NCBI RefSeq assembly: GCF_963169125.1
Contig: NC_084802.1
Coordinates: 32,084,107 to 32,148,106 of the forward strand
Length of the DNA: 64,000 nt
From: Humulus lupulus
Lineage: Eukaryota; Streptophyta; Magnoliopsida; Rosales; Cannabaceae
Direction: 5' to 3'
Made by a program: the position numbers and the translations under genes. This document shows positions 1 through 10,864 of the stretch, piece by piece; position 1 is the stretch's first letter, and every line of letters starts with the position of its first letter. Below the pieces are notes generated by a model, which was not told the origin of the DNA, made no database searches, and saw nothing but the letters and a program-made list of their open reading frames with translations.

Positions 1-156
1 TGGTGGTCAGAAAATTGTCACCCATGGTGTCTTCCATAGCTTCCAAGGAGAAGAAAATAAAAAGAAAGAAGAAGAATAAGAAGAAATGAAGAGAGAGAGA
101 GAGAGAGAAAGATAGATAGTGTCGGGGAGAGAAAAGTAAAAGAGATAAAAAATTTA

Positions 157-1240
157 GAGGGGTGCTATGTACAGACATTGTTTCAACCATTTGTGCAGAC
201 ACCATCTCTATAGATGACACGTGGGCAGCCCTACAATAAAATAATTTCCATATTTTAAATAAATATACGATTTTTCTTTTTTAAAAAAACACACAATGTA
301 ATACATATTTCTTGTGTGCCTGTGAGTTTTTTTTTTTAGATTTATAGTTTTTAATTAATAAAACCAAATAACATAAGTTAACACATACAATAGCAAATTT
401 TAATAGATTACACCTTAAGCATTAAAATTAGAATTGAAATTTGTATTACTTCTTAAAATAAATTATATAACAAAACAAAGTCCATATTTTTATTAATGTT
501 AAACAACTCATGTATGTACAACTTTTTAAAAAAAATACACAATGTAATGCATCATAAGTTATCACATACAAAATCAAATTTTAATAGATTACAGCTCAAG
601 TATTAAAATTAGATTTCTTAAAATAAAATAATAATTTTCTCTATTTTTTTATATATATTTTACTCTAAAAAAATTATAGCTCAAGTATTAAAATTAGATT
701 TCTTAAAATAAAATAATAATTTTCTCTTTCTTTCTTTTTTTTTATATATTTTACTCTAAAACAATTATTATTTTCTCATAAATTAAGTACAATTGTGTGT
801 GATTAGTTCCTCAAAACCACAACTAATTCTGTAAATGGGTTGTTACGTTCTCAAACTCTCATAACAACTTCATTGACTTAAGTGTTAATTCAGTCATTGA
901 CTTATAAAATGACAATTTCACTCCATTTGTTTCACTGAGATTCATTTGAGGTTCTTGAACTAGGAAATCTATCTTTATTTACTACAAATTGTTTTTTGAT
1001 GATATATTTAATATTTTAAAAATAATTAATTTCAATAAAAAAGATCATTTTAAATTGAAAAAAAAAAAACTCACAGGAACACATGACAATGTATATTACA
1101 TTGTGTGTTCTTTTAAAAAATAAAATTTGTATATTTATATAAAATATGGTATTTGTTTTATTGCAGTGCTCCCCATGTGTCATCTATAGAGATGATGTTT
1201 GTCCAAATGGTTGAAATAATGTCGGTACATAGCACCCCTC
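157..1240. mobile_element. Non-autonomous Mutator-like foldback element (MULE-MITE)
   Basis: The two ends are long terminal inverted repeats of about 185 bp (157-343 and 1054-1240) that match through most of their length and start GAGGGGTGCTATGTAC. The element is flanked on both sides by the 9-bp direct repeat AAAAATTTA (148-156 and 1241-1249). Long TIRs with a 9-bp duplication are the hallmark of Mutator-like elements. The interior is AT-rich, has no transposase frame and contains duplicated blocks (about 560-645 and 677-730 resemble each other, and 379-432 resembles 560-612). It probably depends on a transposase supplied elsewhere. It sits inside an older gypsy LTR remnant, so it is the younger insertion. 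Confidence 0.85.
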
Positions 1241-1249
1241 AAAAATTTA

Positions 1250-2300
1250 ATATAAAAAAATGGGTCCCACCACTTAAAAGAAATAGTATAATAATCATAA
1301 AAAAATGTGGGTTTTACATTCTTCCCTCCTTATAAAAATTTCATCCTGAAATTTAGTAGCACTCCCTCACAAAGATAATCCAAACAAACAAGGATACTTC
1401 ACATAAGCATACACCTCCGTCTCTAACTCCAACTTCCAAAGAATTATCTTTTTTCTATGGATCCACCATTAGACCCTAATTATTAGAATTTTCCATGTTC
1501 CTTTGCACATTTAACTCGCTTGTCAAAATTATAAAAAGTTTTCTTCATAAACCATATATTTTTGACGATGGACAACCTCATATCCAATAAGGTGCGATGA
1601 GTATGGATTATACTTCCTCAACATTGACACATGGGACTCATTGTAAACGTTCCCTAATTGTGCTAGTAAATTCATCCGATAAGTGATCTTCTTAACTCTT
1701 TTGATAACTTGAAAGGTTTCGCATACATTAGGGCTAGCTTACCCTTCACTCTAAACCTCGTTACACCATACATGAGAGTCACCAACCTCAATCTCGACTT
1801 CTCATCGATGGAAATCAAGATAACTATTCTGGTGACTTTGAACAACCTTAAGTCCTTGTATGGTCTCGGTATTACCTACTATATTAGCAAAAATATAATG
1901 TCCAATGATGACATGCTCGTCCATTCATGCCCAACAGAAGGGCAATCTACATGGTCTCCCATATAGATTCTCGTAGGAAGTCATGTTGTATATAGATGAT
2001 TAAGAAATTTTGTTTCTAAGTAAACTCCACTCACCACATGTGATTCCAAGTATTCCAAGTAACTTCCAAAATCCAAGAAACAAAAATGAAGCATGTCTTG
2101 CGACATCCTTATTGTCTTCTTAGACTATCCAACAATCCAAGGATGTGAAAAATACTTAAGTCCAATTCAGTCTCTAAATCTTTCTGCAATGTTCACCAAA
2201 ATCTTCATGGGAAACGGGGATCTCAATCTGATACCATGCTTAAAGATATCTATTGTAGTCAACTACACTGTCAACATATAGTTGAGTAAATAGTAATTTT
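1250..2300 (-). pseudogene. Degenerate gypsy retrotransposon remnant (3' pol and LTR edge)
   Basis: On the minus strand this stretch resembles the integrase C-terminal region, chromodomain region and polypurine tract of a Ty3/gypsy element. The clearest marker is the motif at 1321-1358, whose complement matches the conserved gypsy end 'aaatttcgaggatgaaattt', as also seen at about 47800-47845 and 33420-33440 in this window. The LTR edge is probably near 1318. The stretch around 2180-2240 resembles the antisense of the integrase core just before the second catalytic Asp. No long frame survives. Bases 1-147, purine-rich with a GA run, are probably the rest of the same LTR, separated by the Mutator-like insertion. 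Confidence 0.6.
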
Positions 2301-2369
2301 TTTTCAACTTAGTGAACGAGTCATCAATCATTCAACAACACCATGCCTTAAAAGCATCAAGAAAACCAT

Positions 2370-2690
2370 TCGAGGGGTCTATAACGACGAATTGTCGTTT
2401 CTATAAACAGTAACTGTAATGTTTTCACCAAATTTTTGGGACCCTATAGCGATAGATGATGAAAACTGACAGACAGCCTTTGGCGGTCAACTTTCCCTCC
2501 ATTTTTTCGAGGGGTCTATAGCAACAACAAGTCGTCGCTATTGAACAGACATTTTGGAGGCCAATCTAGTTTTCCCTCTTTTTTTCCTCGACGCCCTACA
2601 ACAACGACATGTTGTTGCTGTAGGGTGTAAGGAAATTGGAGAGACTGGACATTTCTTCGTTGATCACTACAACGACGACCGTACCTCAAT
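2370..2690. repeat. Cluster of imperfect palindromes, probable CACTA subterminal repeats
   Basis: Several copies of an imperfect palindromic word of the type CTATAGCGACGA...TCGTCGCTATAG occur at about 2376-2405, 2516-2545 and 2591-2622. A CACTACAACGACGACC string lies near 2665. Arrays of short inverted motifs near an end are typical of CACTA elements. I could not define two termini or a target duplication, so the element type is a guess from the motif style. Confidence 0.4.
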
Positions 2691-4221
2691 ATTTTCAATA
2701 AATTAGCTAAAATTATTATTTGGTGGAATTTGCCTACTTTCAGCCACAATAGGTGTGGTGCAAAAACCCTCGATATAGAAGGGCTTTAGGACACACATAA
2801 ATCATTTTCTGCAACATAAAAAGCTTGAACCAGCTCTGGCGACAGCGACCAAAAAGCTCCATGACGAGATTTCTAGGTATTTTCTGCAACATAAACTTGA
2901 TTAATTCTTATTGAAATAATGTTTCCCATTGATTATTATGAAGTTTAAACTAATAGTTTTTTGGGTTTAAATATTAGGTTTTAAGTGAAATTTAGAGAAA
3001 ATAGAGTTTTAAGATTTTTCAAAGTCTAGATTTCGAGTTGAATGATTTTTGGAGGTAGATTTTCATCTATATTGTCGGTAAGGTATTAATGTTGCATGTT
3101 TTTGTGTTAGATTTAATTTTTTATGATATATTTTTTATTTTTTTTTTGGTTTTAACCGTATTCGGTATGAAGAATTTATTTATTTTTATTTTTTTTACTA
3201 AATCCATTTGTAATATTTTAATAATAATTTGTATTTATTGTTTTTGTTAGATTTCTTTTTTTTGGTAATTTGCTATTTTTTAAAGACAAAAATTCTATTA
3301 AATAAATATATATATAAATGTTTTTTAGTAAATTTGAAATTAATTAGTGTTAAATATAGATTTTTTTTTCATACATATATATTTCTTTTAAAATGTAAGT
3401 AATAGTAGGTAATTTTTTGTGTTCATTGGGTTAGATTAAACTGTTTTGTATAATATTTTGAATTTTTTTGAATTAAAATCTAAAATTAGTGATGTATTAT
3501 TTATAGTTAATTTTTTTTGTATTTTTTTGTTTGATTTAACTTTAGTTTATAAATTTTGCGAACTTTTTAAATTTAAATGTAAAACTAGTAAGTGCATATT
3601 AATAATTGATTTATTTTGTTATTTTTTATTAGGTCTATATTTGGATTCATACTAAAGCATTGGATAAAAGTAGCTAATTGAAAGAGGTGCGTTATATTCA
3701 TTATATATACATATTTTTATATTTTATACAAATTTGAGTATAAATTGTATGGATTTAGTGGAGTTTGAATATCTTAAATATTCATCTAAAATGAAGTAGG
3801 TTCTGAGAATTTTGTGTGCTACGGTGATAACGGAAGGTTGACAACTTATGTGTCTTAGTGAAATAGGTTCTTAATTTTTTGTGTTGGGGTAATACAAGGA
3901 CAAAAACTTCAGTGTTGTTTGAATTGTTCGTGACAGACGGCTAGATTAGCAATTTAGGAAAAATGTTGTCCAATTTTCTATAGATTCTTTCAGTACTTAG
4001 TTTCTTTTGGTTGATTTTTATGTATATTTTGTTCTGTTGAATTAACTTACCATGTCTTTGCAATCTTAGATCCAATTTTTTGGCATGTATAAATGAATCG
4101 TGGTGGTTGAGCTCGTCATTGGTTTATGGAGGTGGTGGTGGTGATTGGGGTCCTCCTGGGTTCACACAGGTGGTGGTGGCTAGGTTGTCTTAGTTGTGTG
4201 CAGTCATGGCTATGGAGCAAT
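2691..4221. other. AT-rich stretch with no gene recognised
   Basis: This region is strongly T-rich on the plus strand, with long T runs and short chance frames on both strands. A 16-base word (TTTTCTGCAACATAAA) occurs twice, near 2801 and 2880. A G-rich patch (GTGGTGGTGG type) lies at 4120-4180 just before the CACTA element. I found no protein family, RNA gene or clear transposon terminus. Confidence 0.5.
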
Positions 4222-4976
4222 CACTACAACAAAAATGTATTTAAGCATCGCTTTTTTGTGTCGATTTTTCACACTCACTGTCACAATGGATCAAATCAAC
4301 TCAATAGCGTTTGTTTTAAACATACGCTAATTTTTGTCAATTGCGATGATACACTATCTGACACTGTTAGTAAAGACCATTAGTGTTGGTTTAGAACCGA
4401 CGCTATTGATATCAATTGCAACAGTTCTAAACCAACGCTACTGATATCAATTGTGTTGGTTTTAATATCATTAGTGTCAGTTATGCAGTGATGCTAATGA
4501 GCTTATAATAAAAAAGTTTTAAAAATGCCTAAAAAATCCATTAGCATCGGTTTAGAACCAACACTATTGATATAAGAATCGTCTGTTTAGAATTGATGCT
4601 AATGGACTAATTATACATAAAAAAAATGACTAAAAGATTGGTCGAAGCCCATTATCCCTAAAAATCCTAAAATATATCTCTAACCCTCTCATTTTCTACT
4701 ACCAGCCAACCCCTCAATCTCATTCTCTCTCTCTTCACTTTGTGCCACACCTAGTGTGCCACCCTAAAATATTCTCTCACTCTCATATATAAAAAATATA
4801 TGAAGACCTATTGCTCCACGCTAGGTGTGGCACAAAAACAAATTATTGCACCACGCTAGGCGTGGCATAAAAACTTGCTCGCAAAAAGTCTCCTATTGCG
4901 CCACAAATATACGTGGCGTCAAAACCCCTTTTGCACCATGCATGCAGTGACACAAAAAGCATTTTCTGTAGTAGTG
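4222..4976. mobile_element. Short non-autonomous CACTA element
   Basis: The left end reads CACTACAACAAAAATG and the right end reads CATTTTCTGTAGTAGTG, so the termini are inverted and begin and end with CACTA/TAGTG. The left half carries repeats around the word ACCGACGCTATTGATATC. The right half (4800-4950) carries copies of a different inverted repeat of the type CCACGCTAGGCGTGG. There is no transposase frame. The 3-bp flanks are AAT and ATA, so an exact target duplication is not visible. It resembles internally deleted CACTA elements mobilised by an autonomous relative. Confidence 0.7.
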
Positions 4977-5611
4977 ATACATAGTAGCCTCTAAATTTTA
5001 CCTAAAGATATTATATTGTGTCATTTATTTTTTTTATTAGGAAATTAATTGAATTGAGATCATGAATTTTGTCTTAATTTGGATTACCAAATTTATATAG
5101 TAATGTAATTAGTTAGGTAAACTTTCATTTTTTTTATAATAAAAAATATTTTTTTTCGTGTTTTATTATTTTTTTAATATTTGAAACTAAAAATGTGATT
5201 GGCAACTGTGTTTTCATAAAAAATATATTAAAAGTAATTGTATTTTTTTAAAAAAGAGTTGAATAACATTTAAAAAATAATTTTGAAATTTTATGTAATT
5301 ATAAAATAATATGATAAATAAAATAAGAGAGACAAAGTTGAGAAATAAAGAGAGATGAGAGAGAAAATGGAGAAATGCAAAGTAGACTAGAGAAAGTGAA
5401 GAGAGTGTGAGACCTAAAGGAAAGAAACTGAGGAGTAGAGTGAAGAAAGAGAAAATAATGAGAAAGTGAGAGGATGGGAGATAAAATAATGAGGAAAAGT
5501 AAGTGATAAGATATAAATTAATTGAAGTAAAGAGATTGATAAGAAAGAAGGAGAAGTGAAAAATAAAATGAGTGAGTGAGACGACACACATATTGTTATC
5601 CAAAAAGCAGG
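4977..5611. other. AT-rich spacer with a purine-rich tract
   Basis: Bases 5300-5590 are a long purine-rich stretch made of GAGA, GAAA and AATAAA words. The frames on its minus strand encode only Phe/Leu/Ser-rich low-complexity peptides and are artefacts of composition. No gene or terminus is seen. Confidence 0.5.
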
Positions 5612-6189
5612 TGTGGATGACGTGGCAAACATTTTTAACACGTGGCTGACACCTGGCAGAGGTTCTGTTCGACTATCGACCAGGGGGATTCCCCTGACAT
5701 AGCACTTGGATTTTATATACGACCAGCTTGGTCGTATACTCTGTATATTTTGAGATGATCTTGTGCAATTGTAATCATATCCGAGATTATCTCCCATGAT
5801 TCCTGATTATCCGATTAATTAGGAAAGAATATCTGTAACTGATTCATGTAATCCTCCTTGAGCCTATAAATAGAGAGAAATAGCTCAAGGAATGGACTTT
5901 TGGATAATTTGAGTTTACGCTTTACAAGAGAATTATAGCTATTATCTTTCGATTGTATTATTCACCCCTCTAAAGCTTGTGAAACTCAAAGAACCCTAGT
6001 TCTTTGATCACCCCTTTGAGAATCAAGATCAATCATAGCTTAAGTGGACGTAGGTCATTACCAATTCGTGGGGTCGAACCACTATAATTTGTTGTGTCGT
6101 TTACTGTTCTCTCCATTAGATTTATTTCAATATTTTCTATCACATCAAGCATTTGACTCCGTGTCAATTGACCAAAATGAGGGTCAACA
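5612..6189 (+). repeat. 5' LTR of a Tat-like gypsy element
   Basis: The stretch begins TGTGGATGACG and ends with CA at GGTCAACA, followed three bases later by the primer-binding-like string TGGTGCTTTCATTGAGAGC (from 6193), which I associate with Tat-type plant gypsy elements. A TATA box TATAAATAG lies at 5865-5873. The word GGGTCGAACCACTATAA at about 6071 recurs in similar form in the LTR ending at 14507, which points to related families. The start is inferred from the TG dinucleotide alone, because no intact partner LTR is in the window. Confidence 0.6.
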
Positions 6190-6221
6190 TTCTGGTGCTT
6201 TCATTGAGAGCTTGAGACGAA

Positions 6222-8363
6222 GTGGTTGAAGTACTAATGGCAAAGACAACCAGGAAGACTGGGCAAGCTGCTGACGCTGCACCATCTCAACCTCCTCCTC
6301 CGAACATGGCTGAGAATGAGCCACACTTGGAGTTTGATGAGGAGGAACTGGACTCTGAAACGCTGAGAAATACTCTGGGAGTATTGCAAGAGGAATTGGC
6401 CAATCTGAGGGCCAGTCAAGAAAGTGCTGCGGAGACCATGGCGCGACAGCAGCAAGAAATAGAGCGCCAACACCAAGAGCTGAGTGAAAGACAGGCGGAG
6501 ATGGACCATCATCAGAGGGATGCCATGGAAGCCCTCGAAGCAGCCTTCCAATTGGCTAGGAATTAGGCTGCGCCTGCCTCGCAGCCTGACCAACCCTCGA
6601 ATGGGCCACCTCAAAGAGGTCCCAATCATAGCCCTCTGCTTCAGCCAACGAGCCCTCAAAGGCCGGAGCAACCACCAATGCCTCAGGATGATGTCCCACC
6701 TAGGGACCCTAAGACGCAGCCTCCATCCCAGGCTGGTCAAGGCAATCCCCCACGTCCAAGGCAAAATAGGGCTGGGCAGCAACCCCGCAGCCCTAGACGC
6801 TCGGGGGGTGAAGAACCGTACCCACTGAGCAAGGGGCAGCGTCCTTCTGGAAACAGAAGGAACTCAGAGACAAGTTCTGCGGTCAGGGGCCCCCCACGAC
6901 ATGATAATGCACGGGGACCTATCGACCAGCGCAGGCCTCCCCCTAACGCTCGGGAAGTTCCAGCCCAAGGAGGCAACCAAGAAAACAGTCGGTCCCACCA
7001 CAGCCAGTTGTGGTTCAGAGATGGCTACAGCTACAATGAGGCCGACTCAGGCAGAGGGAACGCTGGTCGGAGGAACGAGGAAAGAGGTGGAGGCAGAAGC
7101 CCACCACCTAGAGAAGACCAACAAGCAAGATGTAACGTTGGGGGGCAGCCCAGATAAAACAACGTCCTTAGCCGGCTCGGAGCCAGCGAGCAACGGCGAA
7201 GAGACGACGATCTAAGGGATGTACTCAACGACCGCCGAGAACGGCACGACGAGTACATTCCCCCGGCACCAGAGGCCCCGGCAATTCCTAAGGCTGTTCA
7301 GGCCCAAATAGATGCCCTGAACCAAGCAGTGCAACAGCTGGTCGGGGGAAGAACGTCTCACATCGAGTACGACAGGAGAAGGGGCACTCCTTTTGTCCAG
7401 AGGATTATTGTGGCAGAGACTCCCAGTAAGTTTAAAATGCCCACACTTCTAAACTTTGACGGGTATAGTGACCCGGTATCTCATGTCAACAAATTTGAGA
7501 TACAAATGGACATTCAGAAGGTGTCCAAAGACGCTCGGTGCAGGATCTTTCCTGCAACACTTTCTGATGCTGCACAGGAGTGGTTCTTTAAGTTCCCTCC
7601 TGTAAGTATTGTATCTTGGGAGATGTTCGTAAAGGAGTTTTACGGACAATTCTACGCGGGTCATGTGCACCCAATTGAGGCAAACCAGCTGGTCGAGATA
7701 CGCCAGCAAGAAGGAGAACCACTGAAAGACTACGTCCAGCGTTTCATGCGAGCAGCGGCTGGGGCCAAAATAATGGGAGATGAAGGCAAAATGATGGCCC
7801 TAATTGCAGGAGTTAGGCGCTGTACGCCTCTTTGGAGTAGCCTCAGGAAGCATGGGGTTAAAACTACCCAAGAATTTTTGGATCGAGCTGATCGATACAT
7901 CAAGCTCGAGGATGCAATTGCCAGCGAGGGAAAGACCCCAAATAAAGATAAGGGGACTGAAGACCCCGCCAAAGCCGCCAATGGGTCAAAGCCCAATGGT
8001 AATGGCAAAGGCAATGGGAATGGAAACGGCAAAAATGGGGGGAAGAGGCCCCATAACGAACCCTCTACCTCCGAGAGTAAGCACGCTAAGGGCAATCGTT
8101 ATGAGCCAATGTCCACCAACTACACTGCCATTGTCGAGTCTCGAGCAGAGGTGTATCAGGCCACAACTTCCAGTATGCCTTACAAAAGACCCGCTCCCAT
8201 TCGAAAGGATATTTCGAAAAGGGATACCACCAAGTTCTGTCGTTTTCACAATGACTACGGACACGATACGAATGAGTGGAACCAGCTGAAGGATGAAATC
8301 GAGTTCCTTATTAGACAAGGACACTTAAGGAGATACGTGTGGGCCGTGGGAGCTTCCCAATGA
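6222..8363 (+). pseudogene. Tat-like gypsy gag, broken by in-frame stops
   Basis: The reading frame runs without a shift from 6222 to 8363, with in-frame stops at 6564-6566 (TAG), 7155-7157 (TAA) and 8361-8363 (TGA). The N-terminal part (6222-6566) has a Gln/Glu-rich coiled-coil region. Residues from 6570 to 7250 form a Pro/Arg/Gly-rich disordered linker. From 7329 the product has a retrotransposon gag core, with FPATLSDAAQEWFFKF at about residue 77 of that segment, then FYGQF and a repeated Gly/Asn/Lys tail (8000-8045), and a terminal FCRFHNDYGHDTNEW motif (about 8239-8280) typical of Tat gag. The stops prevent a full-length capsid protein. It lies directly downstream of the primer-binding-like site. 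Confidence 0.85.
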
Positions 8364-8387
8364 GAGGCTCCAGGTGGCAACGAGCAG

Positions 8388-9161
8388 GTGCCTACACGCC
8401 AATGCTCGCCACCTTTACAGCCTGACCCCGTGGCAGGCACCTTACTCACCATCTGTGGAGACCTGCATCTTGCGGGAAACAGTGGAAAGGCAAGGGAACG
8501 ATACGCTTGGACCCTACGTCACGACCAGGACATCGAGATGATGACTGTGGAGGATCGGGCATCAAAGAAGGCTTGGACAGAGGACGGTGAAATAACCTTC
8601 TCTGATTGCGATGCCCAGCATGTCCGGTTCCCACATTCCGATTCGCTGATCATGGATGTTCAGATTGCCAACATGATGGTGAAAATAGTACTGGTCGATA
8701 CAGGAAGTTCAGTTAACATCCTGTATAAATCTTCACTGGAACAAATGAAGTTGTCCGTCAAGGACTTGGAGCCCTGCAATCAAACAATTTATGGTTTCTC
8801 TAGTGAGGGACTCGCTCCAACAGGGTCAATCAGGCTTCCAGTAACAGCAGGTACTACGCCCACCACCAGGACATTACTCACTACTTTCATAGTAGTTGAT
8901 TGTCCTTCGGCCTACAATGCTGTAATTGGAAGGCCAATACTGGTGGACCTTCGGGCCGTCACCTCTATATGGCACTTAGCCATGAAATTCCCAACAGACG
9001 CAGGGGTAGGACGCGTATTGGGAAACCAGAGGGAAACAAGGGAGTGCTACAATGCCTCAATCACTAAATCTAAGAAGGGTATGTCGAGGAGCGCTCCCCC
9101 AGAAAAGTTGCAGATGGCCATTAATGTACAAGCCCAATCAGGTGATGAAGTCACCAAATAG
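8388..9161 (+). pseudogene. Tat-like gypsy protease region
   Basis: This lies in the same frame as the upstream gag and is separated from it only by the stop at 8361. It contains the retroviral-type aspartic protease motif VLVDTGSSVNILY (near 8690-8730) and a downstream AYNAVIGRP motif (near 8920-8940), which is the second conserved block of gypsy proteases. The catalytic Asp of DTG is intact. A TAG at 9159-9161 interrupts the frame before the reverse transcriptase. In an intact element this would be part of a gag-pol polyprotein that matures in virus-like particles. Confidence 0.85.
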
Positions 9162-9746
9162 GGTGTTGCCCAAAGTGAGGATAGAGACTTAGATCCTCGC
9201 TTTGGGGATTTTGAAGAAGATATAGAACCTGTCGAGGACCTTGAGGAGGTCCAACTCGACGAAGAACATCCAACTAGAGTTGTGAAGGTCGGCAAAAATT
9301 TAGAAACAACAACCAAATACGCACTGGTGGAATTTTTGAGGAAGAACTAGGAAGTTTTCGCCTGGTCACATAAAGACATGGTTGGGATAGATCCTGCAGT
9401 CATTAGCCATGTCCTGAATGTTGACAAAAACTTTCCACCTGTGCAACAGAAAATAAGGCTGCTCGATAAAGACAGATCAAAAGCCTTGAAGGAGGAAGTT
9501 GAAAGATTGAAGGAGAATGGGTTCATCAGGGTGGCGTTTTATCCATCATGGGTCTCTAATCCAGTATTGGTTCCCAAGCCGAATGGAAAATGGCGAACCT
9601 ATGTGGATTTCACAAACCTTAATAAAGCCTGCCCTAAAGATTGCTTCCCACTCCCAAGGATCGACCAACTGGTCGATGCAACTGTAGGCCATGAGATCCT
9701 CTCCTTCATGGATGCATACTCAGGGTACAATCAGATTAGTATCCAA
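9162..9746 (+). pseudogene. Tat-like gypsy reverse transcriptase, N-terminal part, truncated
   Basis: The frame continues from the protease through stops at 9159 and about 9349. From 9378 it reads as the first third of a gypsy reverse transcriptase: a VKEEVERLKENGFI-like block, NPVLVPKPNGKWR, VDFTNLNKACPKD, FPLPRIDQLVD and FMDAYSGYNQI. The first catalytic Asp (of MDAYSGYNQI) is present. The homology stops near 9746, before the YxDD box, where an unrelated copia-derived piece begins. RNase H, integrase and the 3' LTR are missing. Confidence 0.85.
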
Positions 9747-9757
9747 AACTTTAAAGC

Positions 9758-10847
9758 TAGATTAGTAGCAAAATGGTTTAGACTTCAACAGTACCTTTCC
9801 CAAGTACCTTGGATTTTCCCTCATTGGCCATTTGTATCTCATGGTTGCCCTTTGACTCTTCAAAGGTCTTGAACAATGATTTTTCATAGGTGACATGGAC
9901 GGTGGCACATGTATCATACCACCACCCTTTCACCTTGCCTTGGACCGCATTCATCTCACTAAGAGTAGCAACTATGTTTTCCTCTTGAGTTGCGTTCACC
10001 TTAGGTCCTTGTTGGTCTTTTCTATGCCTACACTCTCTAGCATAGTGACCCTTTTTCCCACACACAAAGCAAGGGCCTTTCTCACCCTTAAACTTGTTTG
10101 GGTTGGTTTTTGGTCCCAAAGGTTTCTCATTACCCTTTTCCCTTTGTTTTTGGGATGTTTTGGTTGTGACACTGCATTTGCTTTCGAAGTCTCTCCATTA
10201 GACCCCTCCACAAGTTTATCTCTATATATCGATTCCTCTTCGATTCGAATATGATTTTGGATTTCCTCCAAAGAATAATCCTCATTTTTATGAAGGATTC
10301 TTTTCCTATAGCTCTTCCAAGTTGGTGGTAATCTAGCCACTATAGCATCAACTTGAAAGGCCTCGGGAAGCTCAATCTTTAACACTTTCAATTTGTTAAC
10401 AATTATTTGCAATTCGTGAATTTGAGGAAGAATAGGTTTATCACCAAAAAATTTGAAATCGAAGTATTGAGATATCAAAAACTTTTTGGTACCTTCCTCT
10501 TCCGCCTTAAACTTTTTCTCAAGTGCATCCCATATCTCCTTGGCCGATTTGGTCTCGGTGTAGAGGTCATAGAGCCTATCGGATAGAGCATTGAGGATAT
10601 GACCCCTACAAAGGAGATTGTCCTCCTCCCTCTTCCTTCTTTTATCCACCTCCTCGGGAGTGTCTTTGTTGGATGGCTCGGCTAGAGGTGCCAAGGATGA
10701 CTCAAGGATGTAGGCGATTTTGAGAGTGGTTAAAAGAAACCTCACCTTGTCTTGCCACTTAGTGAAATTGGACCCATCAAACCTATCCAACCTCACTAGG
10801 TCTTGATTCATGATTTTGATAGTCTCACCTTCAATTGAAACAAACAA
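9758..10847 (-). pseudogene. Copia-type gag and protease start, truncated
   Basis: On the minus strand, 10847-9996 encodes a Ty1/copia gag of the UBN2 type, with LDRFDGSNFTKWQ near the start, a KEIWDALEKKF block and an RLPPTWKSYR-like block. After a frameshift, 10119-9778 encodes the CCHC zinc knuckle CFVCGKKGHYAREC and then the protease start WWYDTCATVHV. The protease motif reads DTCATVHV where copia elements usually have D(S/T)GAT.H, so the Gly next to the catalytic Asp is changed to Cys. The coding sequence ends at about 9770, before integrase. It is joined to the truncated Tat-like element in the opposite orientation. Confidence 0.85.
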
Positions 10848-10864
10848 AGGGATAAGCTTTTGAA

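Noticed and set aside
5214..5797. Two long minus-strand frames rich in Phe, Leu and Ser
   Set aside because: They result from a purine-rich tract on the plus strand. Low complexity, no domain, and the LTR sequence overlaps one of them.
6234..8324. Long minus-strand and alternative-frame open stretches over the Tat-like gag
   Set aside because: They lie opposite or out of frame with the clearly recognisable gag and have no domain.
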